This document shows, one piece after another, positions 20,540 to 28,633 of a stretch of 32,485 nt of DNA (position 1 is the first letter of the stretch; each line of letters begins with the position of its first letter). Made by a program: the position numbers and the translations under genes. The stretch is taken from positions 1-32,485 of the forward strand of contig JAISKM010000135.1 of NCBI GenBank assembly GCA_031261285.1, written 5' to 3'. The DNA is from Candidatus Symbiothrix sp. GTDB taxonomy: Bacteria; Bacteroidota; Bacteroidia; Bacteroidales; Azobacteroidaceae. The notes under the pieces were generated by a model. It was not told the origin of the DNA and did not search any database. It worked only from the letters and a program-made list of their open reading frames with translations.

Positions 20540-20995
20540 GTGGATACATTAAGTTACAAAACTATTTCTGCAAATAGTGCGACGGCTACCAAAGAGTGGG
20601 TCGTTGTGGATGCCAACGGTCAACATTTGGGTCGTTTGGCTTCGAAAGTGGCAAAGCTTCTCCGTGGGAAGTACAAACCCAATTTCACTCCGCATGTGGA
20701 TTGTGGAGACAATGTGATTATTATCAATGCCGAAAAAGTTGTATTGACCGGCAACAAGTGGAACGACCGTATTTATCTGTCTTACACGGGCTATCCGGGC
20801 GGACAACGTGAAAATACGCCTGCAACCTTGTTGGCAAAAGGCAGTGATCGTCTGTTGCGCAAAGTGGTGAAAGGGATGCTTCCCAAAAACCGTCTGGGCG
20901 CGAAGTTGCTGACGAATCTTTACGTGTATGACGGCAATGAGCACAAACAAGAAGCTCAACAGCCAAAAGTAATTGATATTAACACACTTAAATAA
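20540..20995 (+). CDS. rplM: 50S ribosomal protein L13 (GTG start)
   Basis: 151 aa; WVVVDANGQHLGRLASKVAKLLRGKYKPNFTPHVDCGDNVIIINAEKVVLTGNKW. Confidence 0.96.
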   Translation: MDTLSYKTISANSATATKEWVVVDANGQHLGRLASKVAKLLRGKYKPNFTPHVDCGDNVIIINAEKVVLTGNKWNDRIYLSYTGYPGGQRENTPATLLAKGSDRLLRKVVKGMLPKNRLGAKLLTNLYVYDGNEHKQEAQQPKVIDINTLK

Positions 20996-21000
20996 GACAA

Positions 21001-21387
21001 ATGGAAGTAGTAAATGCCTTAGGAAGACGTAAAGCAGCCGTTGCGCGCGTTTACGTGAAGGAAGGATCCGGTAAAATCGTGATCAATAAGCGTGAGCTTG
21101 AAGCCTATTTCCCTTCTTCAATTTTGCAATATGTTGTGAAACAACCTTTAAATAAATTAGGTGTTGCCGAACAATACGATATCACCATCAATTTGCAAGG
21201 AGGAGGTTACAAAGGTCAATCGGAAGCCGCTCGTTTGGGAATTTCCCGCGCATTAGTAAAAATAAACGCTGAAAACAAACCGGCACTCCGTGCAGAAGGT
21301 TTCATGACGCGTGATCCACGTGAAGTAGAACGCAAGAAACCGGGTCGTCCAAAAGCCCGCAAACGCTTCCAGTTCTCTAAACGTTAA
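21001..21387 (+). CDS. rpsI: 30S ribosomal protein S9
   Basis: 128 aa; GRRKAAVARVYVKEGSGKIVINKR ... KKPGRPKARKRFQFSKR. Confidence 0.97.
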   Translation: MEVVNALGRRKAAVARVYVKEGSGKIVINKRELEAYFPSSILQYVVKQPLNKLGVAEQYDITINLQGGGYKGQSEAARLGISRALVKINAENKPALRAEGFMTRDPREVERKKPGRPKARKRFQFSKR

Positions 21388-21395
21388 GATTATAT

Positions 21396-21412
21396 TGCTC
21401 TCTACGAGAGCA
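21396..21412. terminator. Hairpin downstream of rpsI (possible terminator)
   Basis: TGCTCTC-TAC-GAGAGCA, 7-bp stem; weak T tract. Confidence 0.4.
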
Positions 21413-21470
21413 TAAAATAGAGTTTAGTATCTAAATTGGTGGGATTTATTTTGAAGGGGTTGCGGGTATC

Positions 21471-21489
21471 CTGAACTTGATTCAGGACC
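21471..21489. repeat. Short palindromic REP-like element
   Basis: TCCTGAA-CTTGA-TTCAGGA perfect 7-bp inverted repeat in the rpsI-rpsB intergenic region. Confidence 0.5.
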
Positions 21490-21558
21490 TTCAATGACGA
21501 GGAATAACTACCTGCTGATTGCTGAATTAAGAATGTAAACAACTAAAAAAAACAAAAA

Positions 21559-22413
21559 ATGTCAAGAGTAAATTTTGATCAGTTATTAGAAGCCGGATCA
21601 CATTTCGGTCACATGCGTAAGAAATGGAACCCGGCGATGGCTCCGTATATTTTTATGGAACGCAACGGTATTCACATCATCGATCTGCACAAAACGGTTG
21701 AACAAGTGGATGAAGCCGCTGCCGGATTGAAACAAATCGCTAAATCAGGTCGCAAAATTTTGTTTGTGGCTACGAAAAAACAAGCCAAACAAGTGGTGTC
21801 AGAAAAGGCTACTTCTGTAAATATGCCGTATGTGACCGAACGTTGGCCGGGCGGTATGTTGACGAACTTCCCTACAATTCGTAAGGCAGTTAAGAAAATG
21901 ACTACCATTGATAAAATGGCTACAGACGGTACATTTGATGCACTTTCTAAACGCGAAAAATTGCAAATCACCCGTCAACGTGCCAAATTGGAAAAGAACT
22001 TAGGTTCAATTGCCGATTTGAATCGTTTGCCGTCGGCTTTGTTTGTCGTGGACGTGATGAAAGAGCACATCGCCGTAGCAGAAGCTAAACGTTTGGGTAT
22101 CCCTGTGTTTGCTATTGTAGATACGAACTCAAATCCCAACGATATTGATTTTGTGATTCCGGCGAACGATGATGCAAGCAAATCCATTGAAGTGATTTTG
22201 GATGCGTTGTGTACAGCAATTATCGAAGGGTTGCAAGAACGCAAAGTAGAAAAAGCGGATTCCGATGCAGCAGCTGCATCCGCTGAAGATGCTGAGGGCG
22301 AAGCACCTGTAAAACGGGAGCGCAAACGAGTGAAAAAAGAGATTATTGCGAAAGACGATGAAGAAGCGTTGAACGCGAATGTCGCAAGTAAATTTGTAAA
22401 AGAAGAGGACTAA
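21559..22413 (+). CDS. rpsB: 30S ribosomal protein S2
   Basis: 284 aa; FDQLLEAGSHFGHMRKKWNPAMAPYIFMERNGIHIIDLHKT; acidic/basic C-terminal extension. Confidence 0.97.
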   Translation: MSRVNFDQLLEAGSHFGHMRKKWNPAMAPYIFMERNGIHIIDLHKTVEQVDEAAAGLKQIAKSGRKILFVATKKQAKQVVSEKATSVNMPYVTERWPGGMLTNFPTIRKAVKKMTTIDKMATDGTFDALSKREKLQITRQRAKLEKNLGSIADLNRLPSALFVVDVMKEHIAVAEAKRLGIPVFAIVDTNSNPNDIDFVIPANDDASKSIEVILDALCTAIIEGLQERKVEKADSDAAAASAEDAEGEAPVKRERKRVKKEIIAKDDEEALNANVASKFVKEED

Positions 22414-22417
22414 GAAT

Positions 22418-23242
22418 ATGGCAGTTACAATGGCAGATATTACGCATTTGCGTAAGATGACCGGTGCCGGAATGATGGACTGTAAAAGTGCATTGAACGA
22501 AGGAAACGGCGATTTTGATAAAGCGGTGGAAATTATCCGCAAAAAAGGACAAGCGGTGGCAGCGAAACGCGAAGACCGTGATGCAGCCGAAGGCTGCGTC
22601 TTGTCGGCTACCAAAGGTGAATTTGCAGCTGTCGTGGCTGTAAAATGTGAAACCGACTTTGTGGCAAAGGGTGAAGCATTTGTAGACATGGTAAAGAAAA
22701 TCTTGAATGTAGCGTTGGACAAACAACCTAAAACAGCGGCTGAATTGAGCGCATTGACGGTTGACGGACGTTCGGTTCAAGAATTGATTACCGACCGCAT
22801 TGGTGTGACGGGCGAAAAAATGGAGTTGGGTGCTTACGAATTTGTAACGGCTCCGACAACAGTTGCTTACATTCATCCGGGCAATAAATTAGCAACGATT
22901 GTTGGCTTGAATCAAATCGGCGTGGACAACCAAGTGGCTCGTGACATCGCGATGCAAGTGGCTGCAATGAATCCGGTGAGCGTTGACAAAGCTTCTGTTC
23001 CTGCTGAAGTAGTAGAAAAAGAAAAGAAAATTGCTCGCGAAAAAGCGATTGAACAAGGAAAACCCGAAGCGATTTTAGATAAGATTGCCGAAGGTGCTTT
23101 GCAAAAATATTTCAAAGAAAACACGTTGTTGTCTCAAGAGTTTGTAAAAGACAACAAGTTGACGATTGATGACTATTTGAAAAAGCAGAATAAAGATTTG
23201 ACGGTTACCGCTTTCAAGCGTGTGAATTTGAATCAAGAATAA
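22418..23242 (+). CDS. tsf: Elongation factor Ts
   Basis: 274 aa; ITHLRKMTGAGMMDCKSALNEGNGDFDKAVEIIRKKG. Confidence 0.97.
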   Translation: MAVTMADITHLRKMTGAGMMDCKSALNEGNGDFDKAVEIIRKKGQAVAAKREDRDAAEGCVLSATKGEFAAVVAVKCETDFVAKGEAFVDMVKKILNVALDKQPKTAAELSALTVDGRSVQELITDRIGVTGEKMELGAYEFVTAPTTVAYIHPGNKLATIVGLNQIGVDNQVARDIAMQVAAMNPVSVDKASVPAEVVEKEKKIAREKAIEQGKPEAILDKIAEGALQKYFKENTLLSQEFVKDNKLTIDDYLKKQNKDLTVTAFKRVNLNQE

Positions 23243-23567
23243 GATAGCGAAATTGAGTTGGTGAATGTTGGGTGAGCCGGCTGTAGAAATGGGTAAGGAT
23301 GTTGTTGTATGCAATATCCTTATTCTTTTTTTGTGGCAGGCAAATTTGAATTTTGATGACTTGGATGATGCCTTCTTTGGGTTTTGGACTGATTTGGAAA
23401 GATGATTGGATGTCGAAATGCGAGGCATATTGACCGAGTTCGATTTGACAGAAGTTTAGAATATCGTTTTTGGTGCGGATTTGGTTGTTCGCAGTGAGGT
23501 GGAATTGCCAAATTGCAGTGAGGCTGTCTGTGTCTTGGAAGTGCCGGCCGTCGCCGGTGGAAGTCAA
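23214..23567 (-). pseudogene. C-terminal remnant of a T6SS-cluster protein (identity uncertain; weakly TssF-like by eye)
   Basis: STGDGRHFQDTDSLTAIWQFHLTANNQIRTKNDILNFCQIELGQ...ISPKPKEGIIQVIKIQI looks protein-like but has only a TTG start, overlaps the truncated DUF4280 frame, and runs through the tsf terminator into tsf. Confidence 0.4.
23294..23332 (+). terminator. Rho-independent terminator of tsf
   Basis: TAAGGAT...ATCCTTA inverted repeat followed by TTCTTTTTTT. Confidence 0.65.
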
Positions 23568-23758
23568 GGTGTGGACGGATTCATTTTACATACGCCAAAG
23601 CCGGGCGGATCAAACACAGTTCCCAGCGTCTGAGTTGTGGCCACCAATTTGTCGCCATTGGCTTTGAAAAATTGATTGTCAATCACTGTCAATTTGCCTG
23701 GGGTAGTGCCCAATTTGCAGGTACATAAGGCACCGTTGACTAAAAATTCGTTTGCCAT
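23564..23758 (-). CDS. DUF4280 / PAAR-like T6SS protein, truncated at about half length
   Basis: MANEFLVNGALCTCKLGTTPGKLTVIDNQ...TLGTVFDPPGFGVCKMNPSTP matches the N-terminal half of DUF4280; stops where the second half would begin. Confidence 0.65.
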   Translation of the reverse strand: MANEFLVNGALCTCKLGTTPGKLTVIDNQFFKANGDKLVATTQTLGTVFDPPGFGVCKMNPSTP

Positions 23759-23759
23759 G

Positions 23760-24212
23760 TCATGCTAAAAAAGAGGTTAGAATACTGAGCGTTCGATTCG
23801 CTTTTTTGATCTCTCGTTTGGTACTATCTGCTTGAATAACAATCTCTTTGACGTATTCTCGTGTACGATTGTTTCCTTGCCGAATGGTTCCGGTAATCAA
23901 CTGAATATCATTTTGCGGAAAATAACGATAATTCAAATCACATGATCCTATCTCCTCTTCGCTCCAGAAAAATTTGCCGGTGGTGTCGGTTTCACCCATT
24001 TTTTCACAGGCAGCATAGAGGATGGAACCCGTATTCGTGAAATTGCGAATCGGAAGCATAAAATTTTCTTTTGTCCGGTCTTGAAAATACAACTGAATAA
24101 AAATATCCTTTTGCAAGGCTAATAGAAAAGCTTGCCCGGTTTGCAAATTTTTGCGTGCCAAGTCAATGTAACGTTCCAAAACAGCAGAATAATTGTCGTG
24201 CAATAGTTTCAT
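23760..24212 (-). CDS. Hypothetical protein in T6SS locus
   Basis: 150 aa ORF immediately upstream of the DUF4280 gene; 4-nt overlap with the next ORF; no family recognised. Confidence 0.6.
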   Translation of the reverse strand: MKLLHDNYSAVLERYIDLARKNLQTGQAFLLALQKDIFIQLYFQDRTKENFMLPIRNFTNTGSILYAACEKMGETDTTGKFFWSEEEIGSCDLNYRYFPQNDIQLITGTIRQGNNRTREYVKEIVIQADSTKREIKKANRTLSILTSFLA

Positions 24213-24406
24213 ACCGGTTTTTGAGGCTCGGCATCATCCAGTTTGGTTCCTGTTTTTTTCTCCAACACAAACAGAAAATGACCCTCTTTGTATTGGTAAG
24301 ATGCTTTCAGAGCAATGCGACTGTTGTAAGCACTGGTCTGTCCGTCGGGACAAGTGATTTTTGTTGCAATACTGTACTCTGCTTTTAAGTTTCTAAATTG
24401 ATACAT
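24209..24406 (-). CDS. Small hypothetical protein in T6SS locus
   Basis: 65 aa ORF, ATGA-type overlap with downstream ORF, downstream of vgrG. Confidence 0.55.
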   Translation of the reverse strand: MYQFRNLKAEYSIATKITCPDGQTSAYNSRIALKASYQYKEGHFLFVLEKKTGTKLDDAEPQKPV

Positions 24407-24436
24407 AGTTTTTGTTTTAATTTTATTTGTTTTAAA

Positions 24437-25135
24437 TTATTGAGCCACAATGACCTCGGTGCCACTTTTTAACGTGAGTTCATCATTGGAAGACAGTTTG
24501 AGCGTCCCATTGGGAGCCGAAATATCAATGTCTTTGGTTGCCGGCAACTCTTTACTTTCGCCAAACACCAATTCTGTGCCGGTGTAGAACAGATTTTCTT
24601 TGCTCAAAGCGGACAATCGTTGCAAAAATTGCCAATCACTCTCGCCGTATTGCATGAGAAACGGAATCTTGGATTTGTAGGCAGGTTGACTACTCAATTT
24701 CAACAGTTTGTGCTGATTTTGATGCCCATCGCACACTTCCTCGCACACCTCTTTGAGGGTCATGTTGTCGAAAACGTCCCAACGTTTGCCCCGCTCCAAT
24801 AGCACAGTCGGGCTACTTCCTTTGAGGATGAGATAACCGTGTTTACCCTCACAACCTTCGTTGATTGTGTGCGTAATGACCCCTTTGAACAGGTAATTTT
24901 CTTCCATACCTTGCTGCAGCTCAATGTGCAACGGTTTGCCAATCAGGCGGATTTGCTCCTCCGGATTGCTCAAAAAATGGCCGTTCATCACGTCGTAGTC
25001 CAATGTGACGTCGAAGTGATGGTGCTTGCCTATTTCCTGCTCAAGCATTAGAGAAACAAACGCAACTTTTTTGTTGTCAACCGTCACGGTTGCCACGATT
25101 GGAGGTTGTTCGCTTAATAAATTTAATCTGCTCAT
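24437..25135 (-). CDS. VgrG / TssI, internally deleted (N-terminal gp27-like part joined to C-terminal tail)
   Basis: 232 aa; N-terminal VgrG features (YGESDWQFLQRLSALSKENLFYTG); then ELPATKDIDISAPNGTLKLSSNDELTLKSG resembling the distal beta-helix end; OB-fold and most of the gp5-like region absent. Confidence 0.75.
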   Translation of the reverse strand: MSRLNLLSEQPPIVATVTVDNKKVAFVSLMLEQEIGKHHHFDVTLDYDVMNGHFLSNPEEQIRLIGKPLHIELQQGMEENYLFKGVITHTINEGCEGKHGYLILKGSSPTVLLERGKRWDVFDNMTLKEVCEEVCDGHQNQHKLLKLSSQPAYKSKIPFLMQYGESDWQFLQRLSALSKENLFYTGTELVFGESKELPATKDIDISAPNGTLKLSSNDELTLKSGTEVIVAQ

Positions 25136-25154
25136 ATTATTATAATTATATGTT

Positions 25155-25210
25155 ACCCAAGGCGTTGCCGTTGGGTTAAGATATATAAGGTTTTCAGCCT
25201 ACTTGATATT
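25155..25210. repeat. Dispersed intergenic repeat, copy 2
   Basis: cccaaggcgttgccgttgggttaagatatataaggttttcagcctacttgatatt is near-identical to the reverse complement of 535-592. Confidence 0.75.
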
Positions 25211-26029
25211 GTTTTCTGTTTTTTGTTGGTGTACCCTTTTGGCGAAAATCAGGTTTTTTTCTTTGATTTTGTTCTGTGCAAACGACTGAGCCGGATCAAT
25301 GTATTTTTTGCCGCCCCAAACCGGTTGCGTGTAAAAAATCCAACCGAACGATTGTCCGTTTGCCTCATAAGCAATGGGTTGCAACGGCGATCGAATGTTG
25401 TAATGCTTCATAAAGAGCTTGAACCAAATGCCAAAAGGGGTGTTTTCAGCCGCTTTCGCTTTGATAGTTAGCAACTCTGTGTCCGAAGCCTGTTTGAATA
25501 GTTCCAACTCTACGACAATGATTTTGTCGGATTCCAATTTCTCAGCTTCCATATCGTCTTTCTCTGCATCATACGACCAAATAGAATGAATCTCCGGCGG
25601 AATTTCCAAATAGCTGTGGTAGGATTTTAGAAATAGTGATGGCAAAAGACCTCCCATGAGGCAAGTGGATGCCCAAACGCCATATTTTAGTTCACTACAC
25701 ACATTAAACACCACTGAAAAGAGTGCTGCGCCTACAAAGAGAAAAACAAACAGCGTAAGCAGCTCTATCCAGTAGGCTTTACCCGCCTCAAGGGGAGAAA
25801 TTTTAGTTATCACGTTCATGATCACAAAACCAAAGCATAAATACACCAAAACCAACCAAACATAGCCGGTGCTAAAGAACGAATAACTCCAAAATCCCAA
25901 TGCAAATGCTTCCAACAAAAGTCTCACAACAGGATCCGGACTATCTGTCATTGTGGTTTCCCGGCTGCAAGCGAAATGACGTTGCTTGACCCGCAATCCC
26001 CTACGTTCGTTTGTTTCTGTCATCATCAT
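25199..26029 (-). CDS. TssN-like T6SS membrane protein (N-terminus possibly repeat-derived)
   Basis: 276 aa; multiple hydrophobic segments, C-terminal GWIFYTQPVWGGKKYIDPAQSFAQNKIKEKNLIFAKR; position in locus. Confidence 0.55.
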   Translation of the reverse strand: MMMTETNERRGLRVKQRHFACSRETTMTDSPDPVVRLLLEAFALGFWSYSFFSTGYVWLVLVYLCFGFVIMNVITKISPLEAGKAYWIELLTLFVFLFVGAALFSVVFNVCSELKYGVWASTCLMGGLLPSLFLKSYHSYLEIPPEIHSIWSYDAEKDDMEAEKLESDKIIVVELELFKQASDTELLTIKAKAAENTPFGIWFKLFMKHYNIRSPLQPIAYEANGQSFGWIFYTQPVWGGKKYIDPAQSFAQNKIKEKNLIFAKRVHQQKTENNIK

Positions 26030-26083
26030 TCAGTTGTCAGCGGTCCTAAAAACAAAACATAACTAAATCCACAATTGGTATCG

Positions 26084-26320
26084 TTAGACACTAATTTGCC
26101 ACTTTTTACGCGATACTACCCGTTCAAAATCCATCTCCCAGATGCCACAACCAAATTCGCCGTTGAATTTGTGCTCACCCGGACAGGTAGTCAAAATGAG
26201 TCCGATGTTTTGATCAATAGACTCCAATTCGTTACAAACAGGGAAATCAACCATTAACGTATCGCTGTCTTCCGGCATAGTATCGAATCGCAACGGCAAT
26301 TTGTAAAATTTGTCTGCCAT
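26084..26320 (-). CDS. TssE (GPW/gp25 family), C-terminally truncated
   Basis: 78 aa; YKLPLRFDTMP...SIDQNIGLILTTCPGEHKFNGEFGCGIWEMDFE is the N-terminal half of Bacteroidetes TssE; conserved C-terminal half missing. Confidence 0.7.
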   Translation of the reverse strand: MADKFYKLPLRFDTMPEDSDTLMVDFPVCNELESIDQNIGLILTTCPGEHKFNGEFGCGIWEMDFERVVSRKKWQISV

Positions 26321-26349
26321 CTTCTAAGGAAACCGTAATGATACATAAG

Positions 26350-26775
26350 TTAATAGTTACGTCTGTATGAGTTAATCGGGCTGGTATCAATGCGATCAGA
26401 TAATCCTTTGTATTTCCTCTTTTTGTAAAAGGGCGACTTCCAATGATCCCTGATTTTCAAGAATGTAACACATTCGATATGCTCAAGTGTTTGGCGACAA
26501 ACGGCTACTACGGCAATGTAGGTGCTTTCTCGTCGCACAAGATTGTCTTCCAAATCATAGAAATCCAACAGATACAACCCGTTGCATAATTGTTTGAGCA
26601 TCGTTGGCTGAAGTACATAATCAGCTAACTCTTTCCGAACAATCACACCCTTGTTGGTCGTGCAGTCATCAAACACTTCGATTTTGTCCACCTGCCCATA
26701 GCCTGTAACCTGTCCGCTGTGCCAAAGATTAAGTTTGACCAACCGATAAAATTCCGTCAATGTTTTACTCGTCAT
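26350..26775 (-). CDS. Hypothetical T6SS-locus protein
   Basis: 141 aa ORF located between tssE and an Hcp-like gene; no family recognised with confidence. Confidence 0.55.
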   Translation of the reverse strand: MTSKTLTEFYRLVKLNLWHSGQVTGYGQVDKIEVFDDCTTNKGVIVRKELADYVLQPTMLKQLCNGLYLLDFYDLEDNLVRRESTYIAVVAVCRQTLEHIECVTFLKIRDHWKSPFYKKRKYKGLSDRIDTSPINSYRRNY

Positions 26776-26827
26776 TTTTCTTGATTATAAGAATCATAGT
26801 CTATCACAAAATCATAGAAATCACAGT

Positions 26828-27244
26828 TCAAGACCACCTATTTTCAAACTCCTCATTCCCAATTCGTAAGCGGCGAGGCGAAATGACCAACGTCGTCAAC
26901 AACCCTGATCCTTGCGGCTGCATTACTTGTTGGTAGCGGACACAATACGCCTCTCTGAACGTGATTTGTGTGAGGCAACCTTCGTTCAGAAGATTATCAT
27001 TCGGGTAAAACCGCAATTCGCCGGTTTGCTTTTGATTGGAATGAAACATCCAGTCCTCCAAAAGACTGTCGGGAAGTTCATTCAGCGTGAGCGTAATCAA
27101 AGCTCCGTACCCTTCCTGAAATTCTACATTCAACTCCTCAACGAGATGTGTTTGACCTCGAAACATCAACTCCACCACCATGTCCGGCTCTCTTTTACCA
27201 AAGAAAGAGAGGCGACCTTCGCGTATGTTGTCAAAAAATCCCAT
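26828..27244 (-). CDS. Hcp/TssD-like tube protein paralog
   Basis: 138 aa; VVELMFRGQTHLVEELNVEFQ...GCLTQITFREAYCVRYQQVM pattern resembles the canonical Hcp at 28634; overlaps the next Hcp-like gene. Confidence 0.55.
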   Translation of the reverse strand: MGFFDNIREGRLSFFGKREPDMVVELMFRGQTHLVEELNVEFQEGYGALITLTLNELPDSLLEDWMFHSNQKQTGELRFYPNDNLLNEGCLTQITFREAYCVRYQQVMQPQGSGLLTTLVISPRRLRIGNEEFENRWS

Positions 27245-27632
27245 AACTGTTTGTCTTTTGATTGATAGTATCCGTGATGATGCGCGCCACTTGAATGGTG
27301 AGTAAGATAATCACATTGGGCGTTCGGTCGGCAGGCTCGTAATGCAGCCTGAACCCAATGCAGCGACCCCCCTCGAAGCGAATAGTTTCCATCGACTCCT
27401 TGTGCATATCATCCAGAATGATTTCTCCGGGGCGCAGACTCAAAGGGTCAAACACCCAGCGCATCAATTCGTCGGTTGGCGTAGTTGGTAACGCGACAAG
27501 CAGGTTGCCGCCGTTGACATCCGTGCAAACTTCGCCACTTCGTGTAATGCCTTTCTGAAAAGCATATTCACAGTGCATGGCTTCGTATTCACGTTCCATG
27601 CCTCCAATTTTTAATCTTACTCGACCATCCAT
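27231..27632 (-). CDS. Hcp/TssD-like tube protein paralog
   Basis: 133 aa; MDGRVRLKIGGMEREYEAMHCEYAFQKGITRSGEVCTDVNGGNLLVAL parallels MAFRATLSLNGKEFDVLDCDYKLKRDVDSKGRPASNIYGGEIRVHV. Confidence 0.65.
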   Translation of the reverse strand: MDGRVRLKIGGMEREYEAMHCEYAFQKGITRSGEVCTDVNGGNLLVALPTTPTDELMRWVFDPLSLRPGEIILDDMHKESMETIRFEGGRCIGFRLHYEPADRTPNVIILLTIQVARIITDTINQKTNSYGIF

Positions 27633-27640
27633 ATTTGTTA

Positions 27641-27750
27641 GAGTTTAGAGTGTAGTTATTAGAGTTTAGAGTGTAGAGTTTAGAGTGTAGAGTGTAGTTA
27701 TATTAGGGTGTAGTATTTTTTAACTACACTCTACACTCTAATAACTACTA
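27641..27750. repeat. TTAGAGTGTAG repeat cluster with perfect 20-bp inverted repeat
   Basis: tagagtgtagagtgtagtta (27681-27700) / taactacactctacactcta (27721-27740), 20-nt loop; flanking tandem variants. Confidence 0.85.
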
Positions 27751-27754
27751 ACTA

Positions 27755-28564
27755 TTATTGTTGTTCCACACTTCCATTCCACGTCGTTTCATCTTCGCCT
27801 TTGGTGCCGTCCAGTTTGATCACAAAACTCTTGGCAGGGAAATAGGGCGTAATAAACAGGTCTAAGAAAATACGATCTTTGCTCACAGGATCCCGTTCAA
27901 ATCGAACTATTTTGAACTTTTCAATCAGGCGATCGGCTCCTTGGATGCTGTCCAAAAACTTAATGATTTCGCCTCGCAAATCGCGTTCGGTTTTGCCGCT
28001 CCAGTTTTCAAACGCCCGGCGGTTCAAGAAATCGAACAACACTTTCATGATGTAATCAAACACGCGCACCACGGAATAGGTCTGCAATCCCAAGTTTTCG
28101 CCGTTAAAAAGTGTTTTTCCGGAAAAGGCCATCACTTTGCCGTATTCATTCACCATCGGAATCAGTCCCAGCGTGTCCAACTGCGAAATCTCGCTTTTCT
28201 TGAGTTTGAACACGACATTTTCGACCTCATTGATGCCACCATGTTTCTTTCCGGCAGTGATTTGCGACATCAGCGTACCGTAAACCTTGCCCGCTAAAGC
28301 GGCAGCCGGCGAAAGATGCAAATCTTCCGTCTCGCCCAATTTAATAAGGGTTTCATAAAACTCTTTTTCCGTATTGGTCTTTTTCAAAAACGGACTTTGA
28401 GCCGTCAAATTTTTGACCGAAAAATCGCCCACTGCGGCAAAATGAAAATGCTCATTCACCGTTTGACCGTCTTCATATCGTAAACCAAACCTACCCATAC
28501 AAACATCTTCCTCATACCGGTCGTGTCTGATACACAGACCCGCAAACCTCTCTGTGCCAGTCAT
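27755..28564 (-). CDS. TssC sheath large subunit, N-terminally truncated
   Basis: 269 aa; LSPAAALAGKVYG..., SYVVVRVFDY-like segment (TYSVVRVFDYIMKVLFDFLNRRAFENWSGKTERDLRGEIIKFLDS) and ITPYFPAKSFVIKLDG match the C-terminal part of Bacteroidetes TssC; N-terminal portion missing. Confidence 0.75.
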   Translation of the reverse strand: MTGTERFAGLCIRHDRYEEDVCMGRFGLRYEDGQTVNEHFHFAAVGDFSVKNLTAQSPFLKKTNTEKEFYETLIKLGETEDLHLSPAAALAGKVYGTLMSQITAGKKHGGINEVENVVFKLKKSEISQLDTLGLIPMVNEYGKVMAFSGKTLFNGENLGLQTYSVVRVFDYIMKVLFDFLNRRAFENWSGKTERDLRGEIIKFLDSIQGADRLIEKFKIVRFERDPVSKDRIFLDLFITPYFPAKSFVIKLDGTKGEDETTWNGSVEQQ

Positions 28565-28633
28565 GACGTGACCAAAGAAGTTTATTCCCGTCGCGAACAG
28601 GAATACAATAATAGCCTCAACTTAATTTGTTTG

